Part shown: one piece after another, positions 34,831 to 43,801 of the stretch
Position numbering within the stretch: position 1 is the first letter of the stretch
Layout: every line of letters starts with the position of its first letter
Source: JAYPAN01 sp049597955
Lineage (GTDB): Bacteria > Pseudomonadota > Alphaproteobacteria > RS24
DNA length: 64,000 bases
Direction: 5' to 3'
NCBI GenBank assembly: GCA_049597955.1
Contig: JBMYND010000002.1
Coordinates: 248,001 to 312,000, forward strand
Made by a program: the position numbers and the translations under genes
The notes under the pieces: model-generated
The model's database searches: none
Seen by the model: the letters and a program-made list of their open reading frames with translations, nothing else
What the model was told of the DNA's origin: nothing

Positions 34831-35130
34831 ATGCTAAACCTTCGTTTTATTGCCGCCCTGTTGCTGGCTGGTTTTATATTTTCACCCTTGGCCGGCAATG
34901 CGGCGGAACTGCCCAAATGCCGCAATGTGGCCGGTTATGAGCCCAAGCCGACTTGTCAGGCGCGCAACCAGCGCGCGCAATGGCAGGCCGAGCAGACCGC
35001 CCGCCTGACCGCGCAAATGGTGGTCGCGCTGCAAGCCGAGCAGGCCGCCAATAAGCCCGATGACAGCCTGACCGGACAGGTGAAAGGCTTTATCGACAGC
35101 GCCATTGAAACTGTGCGCGGCCTGTTTTAG
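34831..35130 (+). CDS. Small exported protein, 99 aa
   Basis: A signal peptide (LRFIAALLLAGFIFSPLAG, cleavage near GNAA) is followed by a mature helical region rich in Gln and Ala (RAQWQAEQTARLTAQMVVALQAEQAANK) and two cysteines. I use the ATG at 34831, preceded by GGAG; an upstream GTG is in frame. No family is recognised. Confidence 0.6.
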   Translation: MLNLRFIAALLLAGFIFSPLAGNAAELPKCRNVAGYEPKPTCQARNQRAQWQAEQTARLTAQMVVALQAEQAANKPDDSLTGQVKGFIDSAIETVRGLF

Positions 35131-35135
35131 GAATT

Positions 35136-35783
35136 TTAGCTCGATGCATTGACCCGCGCCGTATCGGCGGCGAGTTTTTCAGCCAAATCATGGCTCAGCA
35201 AATCGTCAAAAGCGGCTTTCAATCGCGGTCGGCGCAACAGCCGGTTCAGTTTTTTGCGGGGAAAAGCGACCAAAGTCGTGCCGGGCGCGGCGGTGACAGT
35301 GGCTGTGGCCGGCACGGATTGGGTGAAGGAAATCTCACCGATAAGCGTGCCTTGCGTCACATCAATCAGCGTGCCGCTTTTATCGACTTGCGCGCTGCCC
35401 GACACAATATAATAAAGATGGTCGGTCGGTGCGCCCTGATGGGTGATTTGCTTGGCGTCAATCAGCGTCTGCCATTCGGCAATGCGCATCAGGCGTTTGA
35501 AATCGGGCAGGGTGAATTGCGCCAGCCTTGTGTGCAGGGCGGTCTCAACCTCGCTCAAAGGGGTTTCCAACCGTGCTTTCAGCACCCGCCAAATCACGAA
35601 AAAATTGGCCATAACAAATAGCAGCAGCCAGCCTATCAGGCCGATATTGGCACCGGCACTGGCAGCATGGGCGATGCCGGCAGCCGCCCCCAGCGCAAAC
35701 AGGCCGCGCGACAAAACAATATCTTTGACGAGAAATCCGGCCAAAAAGGCCAGCGCGCCAAGGTGCAAAAACATTGAATCCAT
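35136..35783 (-). CDS. Membrane-anchored cNMP-binding-domain protein (Popeye-like architecture)
   Basis: The 215-residue protein has three membrane helices (about 5-75) followed by a CRP-type cyclic-nucleotide-binding fold (about 100-200). The cassette reads LIGEISFTQSVPATATV: Gly-Glu is kept, but the usual Arg of PRAATV is Ala/Thr, so cyclic nucleotide binding is doubtful. This order matches Popeye-domain proteins. I use the ATG at 35783; the upstream in-frame extension has no membrane-protein character. It is the third cNMP-fold protein in the window. Confidence 0.7.
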   Translation of the reverse strand: MDSMFLHLGALAFLAGFLVKDIVLSRGLFALGAAAGIAHAASAGANIGLIGWLLLFVMANFFVIWRVLKARLETPLSEVETALHTRLAQFTLPDFKRLMRIAEWQTLIDAKQITHQGAPTDHLYYIVSGSAQVDKSGTLIDVTQGTLIGEISFTQSVPATATVTAAPGTTLVAFPRKKLNRLLRRPRLKAAFDDLLSHDLAEKLAADTARVNASS

Positions 35784-35918
35784 CAGCCTGTCCCCCAAAT
35801 GCGTCGCCGCGCCACATGCCCCACACATATTGCTTGGCAATCAAGCGCCAGTTTAGGAAGAATCGCAAAAAAATGCCACAGGCTTTCGCCCGCCTTTGCG
35901 ACAAGGCAAAACCGGCAT

Positions 35919-35948
35919 AAAAAGGCCGCCCCGAAAGGCGGCCTTTTC
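35919..35948 (-). terminator. Rho-independent terminator of the TonB-receptor gene
   Basis: AAAAGGCCGCC and GGCGGCCTTTT form a strong G/C-rich stem around a 6-base loop, ending in a T-run on the minus strand, 18 bases after the receptor stop codon. The A-run on the other side could let it work in both directions. Confidence 0.85.
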
Positions 35949-35965
35949 GATTTCTGCCAATGGTT

Positions 35966-38953
35966 TTAGAAGCTGTGGCGAATGCCCAATTTCACCATGC
36001 GCCCAAACGGATTATGCGTATAGGGGTCATAGTTCAGGTCAAGACGCGCAAAAGGCGGGTCTTCATCCGTCACATTATAGACCGACAGCCAGAAAGCCGA
36101 ATTTTCCATCGTCTCACTAAATCCACCCAAGCCCAGATTATAATGGACGTCATAGGTCGAGTGTTCACCAATCCGGCGCTTATCGGTTCCTGCGTCCTGA
36201 TAATCGCCCGTATAATTGGCGACCAGATTGATGGTGGAATCTGCCCGCTCATAGGTGGCTGACAGCTTTGCTTTGGTCTCAACGATTGGGCGCAAATAAT
36301 CCACCGTGTCGTTCAGCTTGCCAAGGGCGTCGAAGCCGGGGCCGGTCGCCGATGCGCCAACGTCAAAACTGTCAATTTGGGTCAACTGTGCATTGAAGCT
36401 CATCCGTCCGTCCATCGCATCCATGCTGTATCCAATGGCCATATCAAAACCGGCGGTTTCAATATCTGGCCCGTTAATCATATTCACGCGGATACGTTGA
36501 ATTCTCGATGCCGTCGGATTCCCCCCAGAAGCAAGCGTAAACCTGCTGTAATAGGGTGAATTTGGATTGATATGAGCAGCCGTTTTCGGGTCATTGTCAT
36601 GGTCAAGGGTGAAGGTTGCCGCAATCAATTGATTAAAGCTTTCCTTGATAACCGGGTCTTCAAAATCGAAAGACCAGTAATCAATTGAAAAGCTGAATTC
36701 ATCATTTGCAGACAGCCAGTCCTCCGAGGTGAACAACACACCCAAATTGGCAGTATTGGCGCTTTCCGGTTTCAAATTGGCATTGCCGAATGTATCCACT
36801 GCCTTGAAAGTTCCGGTCGGAGCGACAAAAGAAAGCGTGGTTGACCTGCCGCCAAGCTGGTTCAATGTCGGGCCCCTGAAGGTTGTCGAGGCTGAGCCGC
36901 GCACAGTCACCGCATCTGATACCAGCCAGCGAAATGCGACTTTCGGGTCAAATGTATCACCGACTTTGCCGCCATAATCCTCGTAACGCGCTGACAGTTG
37001 AACCTCAAGCGCATCGGAAACCGGAACAGCGAGTTCGGCAAACAGGGCATTAATGTCCTGTTCGTCATCAAAGGGTGTCGCACCGGCAAGGAAAATGTAG
37101 CGACCGGAGCCTTCATAATCATCGCCGGTATTACCTGGCGTTCCGGCGTCACATTTTGTTGCCGCTTTGCTTCCCGCATCCCGCCAGCGTTGATTTTCGC
37201 CTGCGGTCTGGCAGGGATTAATGGCCAAGTCAGCACCTTTGAAAGGTTTTGACGCATATTCTTCGCGACGGTTTTGAAGGCCAAATGCCCAACCAATATC
37301 GATATTGGCTAAATTGGCTTCACCACTCAAAACAGCATCCATGACCAGCAAAGTAGACTCAACATCCGAGCCGACCCCCTCTGTCATCCAGTCACGCAAT
37401 TCCGCCGAGTTGGCAACTTGCGGATTATAATCCGGATTGACCGAAATCCGCGCAAATTTGGATTGCGGGTATTGAATGGAATTGCTGAACGGGTTGTAGA
37501 ACAGGCAACCATTCTTGCCCGGAACTGTCGCATTGGCGGCACAATCCGGCCCGCCAAAGCCACGCAAAGCCAATGACCAATGCTCGGCAACCGTGTCGGT
37601 CGTAACCCGTTGACCTTCGGCCTGTGTCCAAAGGACAGAAAGGTTGTAATTAATGTCATTGCCGGTTGTGCCTTCCAGTGCCGCCGCCAGTCTGGTCGTT
37701 TCATGCTCGCGGCGACCGACCTCGCTGGGGCCACTAATGCCGAAAGGACGGCCAAAAAACATTAGCTTGTCGCAAGATGTGTCTGTTCTGCCGGTAACCG
37801 TGCAATCTTCGTTAGCATAGGTGCCGAATAAATTGCCATATAGGCTGGCCATGTGAACCAGACCCGGATGATAGGCTGGAATAAAACGCCCAGTGTCAAT
37901 CCGACGGTCAACCAGTGTTTGTGGGGGGTAAGAGGGCGAGGATTTCCATTCCGGAACCTCGCTTTCAGCCAAAAGCAGTTCTAAGTTAACCACCATATCG
38001 GCGTTAAACTCATGCGTGACTTCGGCAAAGAAATTGCTGCGCTCTTCTTTTTCAATCAAATTATCGAAAAAGACATAGCTGTAGGTGCAACCCGGACGGA
38101 GTGCAAAGCTGGCATTGCCGATAAAATCCTGACAGCGCGGGTCGGTGACAGGGGAACTCCCATCTAAGGGTAGGAATCTGCCCGGATTGGGGATGCCTGT
38201 ATAGCCACGTCCATTGCCGCGGTTTCCGAAAGGTTGAATGGCCCAATCGCGATCCAAAGCTTTCAGCTCATTGCGAACTGCCAGCCCCAAAGCGGCCATG
38301 ACATGCGTATTGCCGAAATCATGCCCCCAGATAAAGCCGAAATCTTGGTCGCCTTGGCTGCCGTCAATTTCCTTATGCGACAGGGCGAATTCCATACCTT
38401 CAAAATCGGAACGCGTGATGAAATTCACCACGCCGGAAATCGCATCCGAGCCGTAAGTCGCCGCCGCGCCGTCTTTCAGCATTTCCACCCGGTCAATCGC
38501 CACAGCCGGTATCATATTGATATCGACAAAGAGCTGCTGCTGCTCGGCTATCGGATAGGGCGACCAGACATTGCGCCGCCCATTGAGCAGAACAAGATTG
38601 CGGCCCGCGCCCAGCCCGCGCAGATTGATATTGGCTGTGCCTTCCAGCCCATTGGACTGGAATTGGTTGGTCTCACCGTCAACACCGGAGCTGATGCCCA
38701 GCGTCTTGACCAGCTCGACAACCGACGGATTGCCAAGATTGAACAATTCCTCGCTGTCCACCACTTCCACCGGCACTGGTGCATCTTCCGGCGTATGCGG
38801 AATATAGGAGCCGGTGACGGTTACTTCGTCTATCGCGCCCCTGTTTTGCTGCGCCGCAACCGGTGATACCAGCATGGCAACAAGCACAAAAGCCGCCGCC
38901 ATATTGATGCGCAAAAGGCGCATGAAATTATAATTCGGGTATGTGTTAGCCAT
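35966..38953 (-). CDS. TonB-dependent outer-membrane receptor
   Basis: This outer-membrane active transporter has 995 residues with a signal peptide ending near VAAQQ. The plug domain (about 45-190) contains EVTVTGSYIPHTPEDAPVPVEVV and NLRGLGAGRNLVLLNGRRN, plus DGAAATYGSDAISGVVNFITR. A long beta-barrel ends in the usual aromatic strand (KLGIRHSF). I use the ATG at 38953, preceded by GGGAGGGAGAAA. The substrate is not readable; such receptors take up siderophores, vitamins or carbohydrates and sometimes hydrophobic compounds. It is a single-gene unit with its own terminator. Confidence 0.92.
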   Translation of the reverse strand: MANTYPNYNFMRLLRINMAAAFVLVAMLVSPVAAQQNRGAIDEVTVTGSYIPHTPEDAPVPVEVVDSEELFNLGNPSVVELVKTLGISSGVDGETNQFQSNGLEGTANINLRGLGAGRNLVLLNGRRNVWSPYPIAEQQQLFVDINMIPAVAIDRVEMLKDGAAATYGSDAISGVVNFITRSDFEGMEFALSHKEIDGSQGDQDFGFIWGHDFGNTHVMAALGLAVRNELKALDRDWAIQPFGNRGNGRGYTGIPNPGRFLPLDGSSPVTDPRCQDFIGNASFALRPGCTYSYVFFDNLIEKEERSNFFAEVTHEFNADMVVNLELLLAESEVPEWKSSPSYPPQTLVDRRIDTGRFIPAYHPGLVHMASLYGNLFGTYANEDCTVTGRTDTSCDKLMFFGRPFGISGPSEVGRREHETTRLAAALEGTTGNDINYNLSVLWTQAEGQRVTTDTVAEHWSLALRGFGGPDCAANATVPGKNGCLFYNPFSNSIQYPQSKFARISVNPDYNPQVANSAELRDWMTEGVGSDVESTLLVMDAVLSGEANLANIDIGWAFGLQNRREEYASKPFKGADLAINPCQTAGENQRWRDAGSKAATKCDAGTPGNTGDDYEGSGRYIFLAGATPFDDEQDINALFAELAVPVSDALEVQLSARYEDYGGKVGDTFDPKVAFRWLVSDAVTVRGSASTTFRGPTLNQLGGRSTTLSFVAPTGTFKAVDTFGNANLKPESANTANLGVLFTSEDWLSANDEFSFSIDYWSFDFEDPVIKESFNQLIAATFTLDHDNDPKTAAHINPNSPYYSRFTLASGGNPTASRIQRIRVNMINGPDIETAGFDMAIGYSMDAMDGRMSFNAQLTQIDSFDVGASATGPGFDALGKLNDTVDYLRPIVETKAKLSATYERADSTINLVANYTGDYQDAGTDKRRIGEHSTYDVHYNLGLGGFSETMENSAFWLSVYNVTDEDPPFARLDLNYDPYTHNPFGRMVKLGIRHSF

Positions 38954-39207
38954 TTTCTCCCTCCCCGTTATTCTTGCCAGTATTCTTTTGATACAGAGAC
39001 GGGTGCCAGGCTGATAAATCGCCCGGCACAATTACAAAGGCAATTAATGAGCGCAGTATTTTGGCATTTGGGCAGGCTGGCAAGGGGGCAAATGCAATGG
39101 CCGGTCACGGCACGCGGTTGTTGGTGTAAATTTGCAACAGTGGCGTTTGCGGGCTTCACAAGCGCTTATGGTTTGGTGCAGGATATGTCGGCAGGAAAGG
39201 CAGGAAG

Positions 39208-40101
39208 ATGAAAACATATATTGCCTATACAGTGCTGGCGCTGGTTTTGCTGGTCGGGCTGGTTGCGGTGAAGGCGCTTTTGGGCTTCACCCCGCGCGAC
39301 ACGGCAGGCGATCGCCGTGAGGTGCAGCATAAGGGCGTGTCGCTGGTTTATTTTGCGCTTGGCAGGCCGGGCGCGCCGGTGCTGGTCATGATACCCTCGC
39401 TGGGGCGTTCAGCCTCTGACTTTAATGAATTGGCCGAAACCGCCGCCGCTTCCGGCTATCGTGTGCTGCTGGTAGAGCCGCGCGGCATGCGCAAAAAAGG
39501 CGGCTTGGACAATGACCGGCTGACTTTGTTTGACCTGGCCGATGATGTCGCCGCCATTGCACGGCGCGAAAAAACCGACCGCCATATTGTGATTGGCCAT
39601 GCTTTCGGCAATCGTGTGGCGCGCGCCTATGCCACGCGCTATGAGCGGGCGACGCGCGGTGTGGTGCTGCTGGCTGCCGGTGGCAAGATGGACATAGAGC
39701 CGCGCGCGCGCGATGCGCTGGTGCGCAGTTTCCAGACTTGGATGCCCGATAGCTGGCGGCGGCCCTATGTGCGCTACGGGTTTTTCGCCGATGGCAATGA
39801 CGTGCCGGCTTATTGGATGCGCGGCTGGAATATCCCGACCTCGCAAATGCAAATCCGCGCCACGCGCAATGCGCCGTCGGAAGATTGGTGGTCGGGCGGC
39901 AAGGCGCCGCTTTTGGTGGTGCAGGGCATGGCCGATACAATTGCGCCGCCCGAACATACGGCAGAGCTGCTGGAAGCTGAATTTGCCGGTCGCGTCTCCG
40001 TCGTGCGGCTGGCCAAGGCCGGACATGCGATTTTGCCGGAGCAGCCGGAAAAGACAGCCAGCGCAGTGCTGGATTTTGCGGGTTTGCATTTAAGCCGCTA
40101 A
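39208..40101 (+). CDS. Alpha/beta-hydrolase-fold protein with Ala at the nucleophile position
   Basis: The 297-residue protein has an N-terminal hydrophobic anchor (about 5-26) and an alpha/beta-hydrolase domain. The nucleophile elbow reads GHAFG at 130-134, so the expected Ser/Cys/Asp is Ala132. PSLGRSASDF supplies the oxyanion-loop region, and KAGHAILPEQPE the late histidine. It is possibly non-hydrolytic, although related proteins with GHAFG seem to exist. The gene precedes the biotinyl-carboxyltransferase gene by 29 bases on the same strand. Confidence 0.8.
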   Translation: MKTYIAYTVLALVLLVGLVAVKALLGFTPRDTAGDRREVQHKGVSLVYFALGRPGAPVLVMIPSLGRSASDFNELAETAAASGYRVLLVEPRGMRKKGGLDNDRLTLFDLADDVAAIARREKTDRHIVIGHAFGNRVARAYATRYERATRGVVLLAAGGKMDIEPRARDALVRSFQTWMPDSWRRPYVRYGFFADGNDVPAYWMRGWNIPTSQMQIRATRNAPSEDWWSGGKAPLLVVQGMADTIAPPEHTAELLEAEFAGRVSVVRLAKAGHAILPEQPEKTASAVLDFAGLHLSR

Positions 40102-40130
40102 TGGCGGAAGGTTTACAGAGGGGGGAGCAA

Positions 40131-41987
40131 ATGAGCGAACAGGCGGGCAAGACATATCAGATTCACGCGCCCATGCAGGCGGTGGTGCACAGCATAAATG
40201 TGGCCGTGGGCGACGCCGTGCAAGCGGGCGATGAAATCGCTGTGTTGGAAGCGATGAAAATGCAACATGGTCTGCCGGCCCCGGCCAGCGGGCTGATTAC
40301 CGAGATATTATTTGATGTCGGCGAGGTGGTGGAAGAGGGCGGCGCGGTGCTGGTCTTGCGCGGCGGCGGCGAAGCGGCGGCTGAAACCACCGCCCGCAAG
40401 CAGACCGACCCCGACCATATCCGCCCTGATTTGGCCGAATTGCAAGCGCGGCTGGCGCGCACTTTGGATGCCAACCGACCGGAGAAAGTGGCGCGTCGCC
40501 ATGAAAAGGGCCATCGCACAGCGCGCGAAAATGTCGAGGATATTTGCGATAAAGACAGTTTTACCGAATATGGCCAGCTTGTTGTCGCCGCCCAGCGCCT
40601 GCGCCGCGATTTGGATGATTTGATAGACAACACACCCGGCGATGGCATTATCGCCGGTTTCGGCACGGTGAATGGCGACAGCTTTGACGCGGAGACCGCG
40701 CGCGCTGCCGTGCTGGCCTATGATTATACTGTGCTGGCCGGCACGCAGGGCGCTTTCAACCATAAAAAGACCGACCGCGTTTTGGAGCTGGCAGCCGAAT
40801 GGCAAGTGCCGACCGTGTTTTTCAGCGAAGGCGGTGGCGGTCGCCCCGGCGATACGGATTATGCCAAAATCTCCGGCGGCGGGCTGGATGTCATGACCTT
40901 TGCCACTTGGGCCAAAGCCAGCGGCAGCGCCCCGCGCATTGCGATAAATAATGGCTATTGCTTTGCCGGCAATGCGGTGATTTTCGGCTGTGCCGATGTC
41001 ACCATTGCCACCAAGGACAGCTATATCGGCATGGGCGGGCCGGCCATGGTGGAAGGCGGCGGGCTGGGCGCGGTGGCGCCGACCGATATTGGCCCGATGG
41101 AGGTGCAAGCGGCCAATGGCGTGGTCGATATTCTGGCCGAAAATGAAGCCGATGCAGTGGCCAAGGCGAAACAATTGCTCGGCTGTTTTCAGGGGCGGCT
41201 GCCCGACCATGCCAGCGCCGACCAGCGCCAATTGCGCCATGTGATACCCGAAGACCGCAAGCGCGCCTATGATATGCGCGCGGTGATTGCGCTGCTGGCT
41301 GATACGGGCAGTTTTCTTGAACTGCGCGACGGCTATGGCAAGGGCATGATTACCGGCTTTATCCGCATTGCGGGGCGCGCCTTTGCGCTGATAGCCAATA
41401 ATCCGGCGCATTTGGGCGGCGCGATTGATGCCGAAGCGGCGGAAAAAGCGGCGCGCTTTTTGCAATTGGCCGATGCGTTTGGCGTGCCGGTGCTGTCATT
41501 ATGCGACACGCCGGGCTTTATGGTCGGGCCGGAGCATGAAAAAAACGCCACTGTGCGGCGCGCCTCTTCGATGATGGTGGTCGGGGCCAGCCTGTCTGTG
41601 CCGGTATTTATGGTGGTGCTGCGCAAGGGCTATGGGCTGGGCGCGCAAGCCATGGGCATGGGCAGTTTTCATGTGCCGCAAATGACGCTGGCCTGGCCGA
41701 CCGGCGAGTTCGGGCCAATGGGGCTGGAAGGGGCGGTGCGCCTCGGCTATGCCAAGGAGCTGGCCGCCGCCGGCGGCGAAGGCACACCGGCAGGCGATGC
41801 GCTGTTCAACAAGCTGTTGCAGGCGATGATAGATAATGGCAAGGCGCTGAATGCCGCCATGTATCAAGAGATTGACGCGGTGATAGACCCGCGCGACACA
41901 CGCGCCCATTTGCTGCGCGCGCTGAACGCCATGCCGGTGGGCAAAAAAGGCGGTAAAGGCATCCGCCCCTTTATCGACACTTGGTAG
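40131..41987 (+). CDS. Acyl-CoA carboxylase: N-terminal biotinyl domain fused to carboxyltransferase
   Basis: The 618-residue protein has residues ~8-80 as a biotinyl domain (EAMKMQHG, with the biotin-lysine) and residues ~110-618 as both halves of an acyl-CoA carboxyltransferase (SEGGGGRPGD, GMGGPAMVEGGGLG, DTPGFMVGPEHEKNATVRRASSM). There is no biotin carboxylase domain; the atuF product at 53.8 kb could supply it. I use the ATG at 40131, preceded by GGGGGGAG. The acyl-CoA substrate is unknown. It lies next to the A/T-rich island and may belong with the catabolic genes beyond it. Confidence 0.85.
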   Translation: MSEQAGKTYQIHAPMQAVVHSINVAVGDAVQAGDEIAVLEAMKMQHGLPAPASGLITEILFDVGEVVEEGGAVLVLRGGGEAAAETTARKQTDPDHIRPDLAELQARLARTLDANRPEKVARRHEKGHRTARENVEDICDKDSFTEYGQLVVAAQRLRRDLDDLIDNTPGDGIIAGFGTVNGDSFDAETARAAVLAYDYTVLAGTQGAFNHKKTDRVLELAAEWQVPTVFFSEGGGGRPGDTDYAKISGGGLDVMTFATWAKASGSAPRIAINNGYCFAGNAVIFGCADVTIATKDSYIGMGGPAMVEGGGLGAVAPTDIGPMEVQAANGVVDILAENEADAVAKAKQLLGCFQGRLPDHASADQRQLRHVIPEDRKRAYDMRAVIALLADTGSFLELRDGYGKGMITGFIRIAGRAFALIANNPAHLGGAIDAEAAEKAARFLQLADAFGVPVLSLCDTPGFMVGPEHEKNATVRRASSMMVVGASLSVPVFMVVLRKGYGLGAQAMGMGSFHVPQMTLAWPTGEFGPMGLEGAVRLGYAKELAAAGGEGTPAGDALFNKLLQAMIDNGKALNAAMYQEIDAVIDPRDTRAHLLRALNAMPVGKKGGKGIRPFIDTW

Positions 41988-41992
41988 GGGGG

Positions 41993-43069
41993 TTAGGCGA
42001 TGAATTTTATGGTTTTTGTTCTTCGGCAAGTGCGGATAGTGCCTTCGCCTTTGTCAATTAGTTCTTTCAGAACGCAACAACTATCCTTTATGGCTTTTTC
42101 CCACAATTTCATCTCGACCGCCTCTACCTCATAACCTCTGACCATGAAGGATATTGTTTTCAGGAGGCTTGTATCTATTCTTTGATCTTTTTCGAAAGAA
42201 AAACAATGACTGAGACCATATTTGAAGGCCAAATGAACAATTCCTTCTTCAATTATAATTGCTCTTGCGCCGTCCTCCACCTCGTCTTTATGAGGGCAAT
42301 CTTTCCTTTTTGCCTTCAGTAAAGACCGCGTAACTGGGGACCAACTGAGAATGGCGCAAAAACCAAAATGGAATACGTCATGAAATTTGAAGCCATCGTC
42401 GCAATTGCTATTATCTGTAAGCAGGTCGCCATACCTGCGATTGTCAATTATTATAGCTACCCTGCCGCCCGTCGTTTTTTCAAATCTTATCTCAAGCGTT
42501 TCGGGGAGCTGTTGCCAGCATGGGAATCCCATGTCGCAGTCGGAAAGTGGAGAAGGAGAATTTGTGTCGCCATATCGCGCTTCCGTTTTGTCTAAATTTT
42601 CTTTCAACACACCGCATAAAGACCTGTTTTCCATCTCAGACAAATAACACAATGAAAGACAAATCTCTGCCAAGGCGTCTTGTCTTATTTTGCTATCACC
42701 TTTATGTCGCAGCAAAACTCCGATTTGTTCGGAGATGGTCAGACATTCTGAAATTTCTTTTCCAGAAGAACCCGCTGCTTTCCTCGCATCCAGTGACTTG
42801 TTGGACAGCAAATCTCCCATGCCGATACCGTATTCGCGACAAATTTTGGCGACATACCAAAAGCAATCACCGAGTTCTTCGCTGGCGGTAGAGTTCATCT
42901 GGTCGAATTCAACGTCCTGCCTTTCCTTTTTCTTTAGTATTGTCACCAACTCGCCAACTTCGCCAATAAGCCCTAGGATGCCAACCTGTTCGCCATCTGC
43001 TTTTGCGTGGTCAGTTTCTTCTGCCTTTGCACAAAAACGGTTAAGCAACTTTTCTCTGTCTTTCGTCAT
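41993..43069 (-). CDS. MazG-like NTP pyrophosphohydrolase with C-terminal FHDVFH domain
   Basis: In 358 residues, the N-terminal ~90 carry the all-alpha MazG catalytic motif: EVGE at 37-40 and EELGD at 64-68, the four metal-binding acidic positions. A middle helical segment is followed by a conserved-looking C-terminal domain with FKFHDVFHFGFCAILSWSPVTRSLL and DEVEDGARAIIIEEGI. I have seen this second part in other MazG-like proteins, but it has no function I can name. Likely cleaves (d)NTPs or an alarmone. It is divergent from the membrane-protein gene. Confidence 0.75.
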   Translation of the reverse strand: MTKDREKLLNRFCAKAEETDHAKADGEQVGILGLIGEVGELVTILKKKERQDVEFDQMNSTASEELGDCFWYVAKICREYGIGMGDLLSNKSLDARKAAGSSGKEISECLTISEQIGVLLRHKGDSKIRQDALAEICLSLCYLSEMENRSLCGVLKENLDKTEARYGDTNSPSPLSDCDMGFPCWQQLPETLEIRFEKTTGGRVAIIIDNRRYGDLLTDNSNCDDGFKFHDVFHFGFCAILSWSPVTRSLLKAKRKDCPHKDEVEDGARAIIIEEGIVHLAFKYGLSHCFSFEKDQRIDTSLLKTISFMVRGYEVEAVEMKLWEKAIKDSCCVLKELIDKGEGTIRTCRRTKTIKFIA

Positions 43070-43109
43070 TGACTTTTTGCCTTCTGTTGGGCTGTATCAT
43101 TTTATTCCA

Positions 43110-43119
43110 CCGCTAGCGG
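43110..43119. promoter_or_regulatory. Perfect 10-base palindrome between divergent island genes
   Basis: CCGCTAGCGG lies between the MazG-like gene and the membrane-protein gene. It overlaps the region just before the ribosome site (GGAGGG) of the latter and could be an operator. It is short, so chance is possible. Confidence 0.3.
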
Positions 43120-43132
43120 AGGGCGAAAAAAC

Positions 43133-43801
43133 ATGAAAACAACTATTGCACAATTTATATCATGTCTATCGGCTCAAGATATTGCGCTTATAATCTTGCT
43201 AGTGCTTGTAGGCATGGTATTGCTTTTTTGCCTAAGTCAAAAACTGTTATCGCTAGTACCCTACGTTAATTCAATAGATTTCAAAATACCTTTTTTGGGT
43301 ATAGGGGTAAGTATCAGACCTACTTACGCAAATATGCAAATCGCACATAAAATTTGGGTGGAGCTTGTTACTAGAAAAATTTCTCTGCCATTTGATGAAG
43401 AAAACGACGTCATTTCTGAAATCTATGATTCGTGGTATGCTGCCTTTGGGGAGATAAGAAAGTTAATTTCTGAAATCCCGGCGCAACAAGTAAGAAGCGA
43501 TAAAAACACTAGAAAGCTGGTAGAAGTTTCGGTTGCGGTGCTGAATCAGTCTTTGCGCCCTCATCTTACAAAATGGCAGGCAAGACATAGGGCATGGATC
43601 GCCCAAAATAAAAACGCCTTTCCAAACGACTCTCCACAGGAGTTGCAGAAGAAATTTCCTAAATATGTCGAATTGACTGACGATTTGAGACAGGTAAATG
43701 AATCAATGGTGTATTTTACCAATCAATTGCAAAAACTATCTGTCGGCGAAATTATGGTCGCATCGTCGGAAAACCACGCATACCTCTCGGAAGGCTCTTG
43801 A
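43133..43801 (+). CDS. Membrane-anchored protein of unknown function in the island
   Basis: The 222-residue protein has one strong N-terminal membrane helix (about 16-40) followed by a cytoplasmic helical domain rich in charged residues (MQIAHKIWVELVTRKISLPFDEENDVI, EIYDSWYAAFGEIRKLI). No enzymatic motif is seen. It starts after GGAGGG and its last 50 bases overlap, tail to tail, the end of the Nmad2-like gene. In a defence setting it could be a membrane effector, which is inference only. Confidence 0.65.
   Translation: MKTTIAQFISCLSAQDIALIILLVLVGMVLLFCLSQKLLSLVPYVNSIDFKIPFLGIGVSIRPTYANMQIAHKIWVELVTRKISLPFDEENDVISEIYDSWYAAFGEIRKLISEIPAQQVRSDKNTRKLVEVSVAVLNQSLRPHLTKWQARHRAWIAQNKNAFPNDSPQELQKKFPKYVELTDDLRQVNESMVYFTNQLQKLSVGEIMVASSENHAYLSEGS

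Noticed and set aside
40308..41465. A 385-codon minus-strand reading frame
   Set aside because: It mirrors the biotinyl-carboxyltransferase gene, which has clear catalytic motifs; the antisense protein has shadow-like composition.
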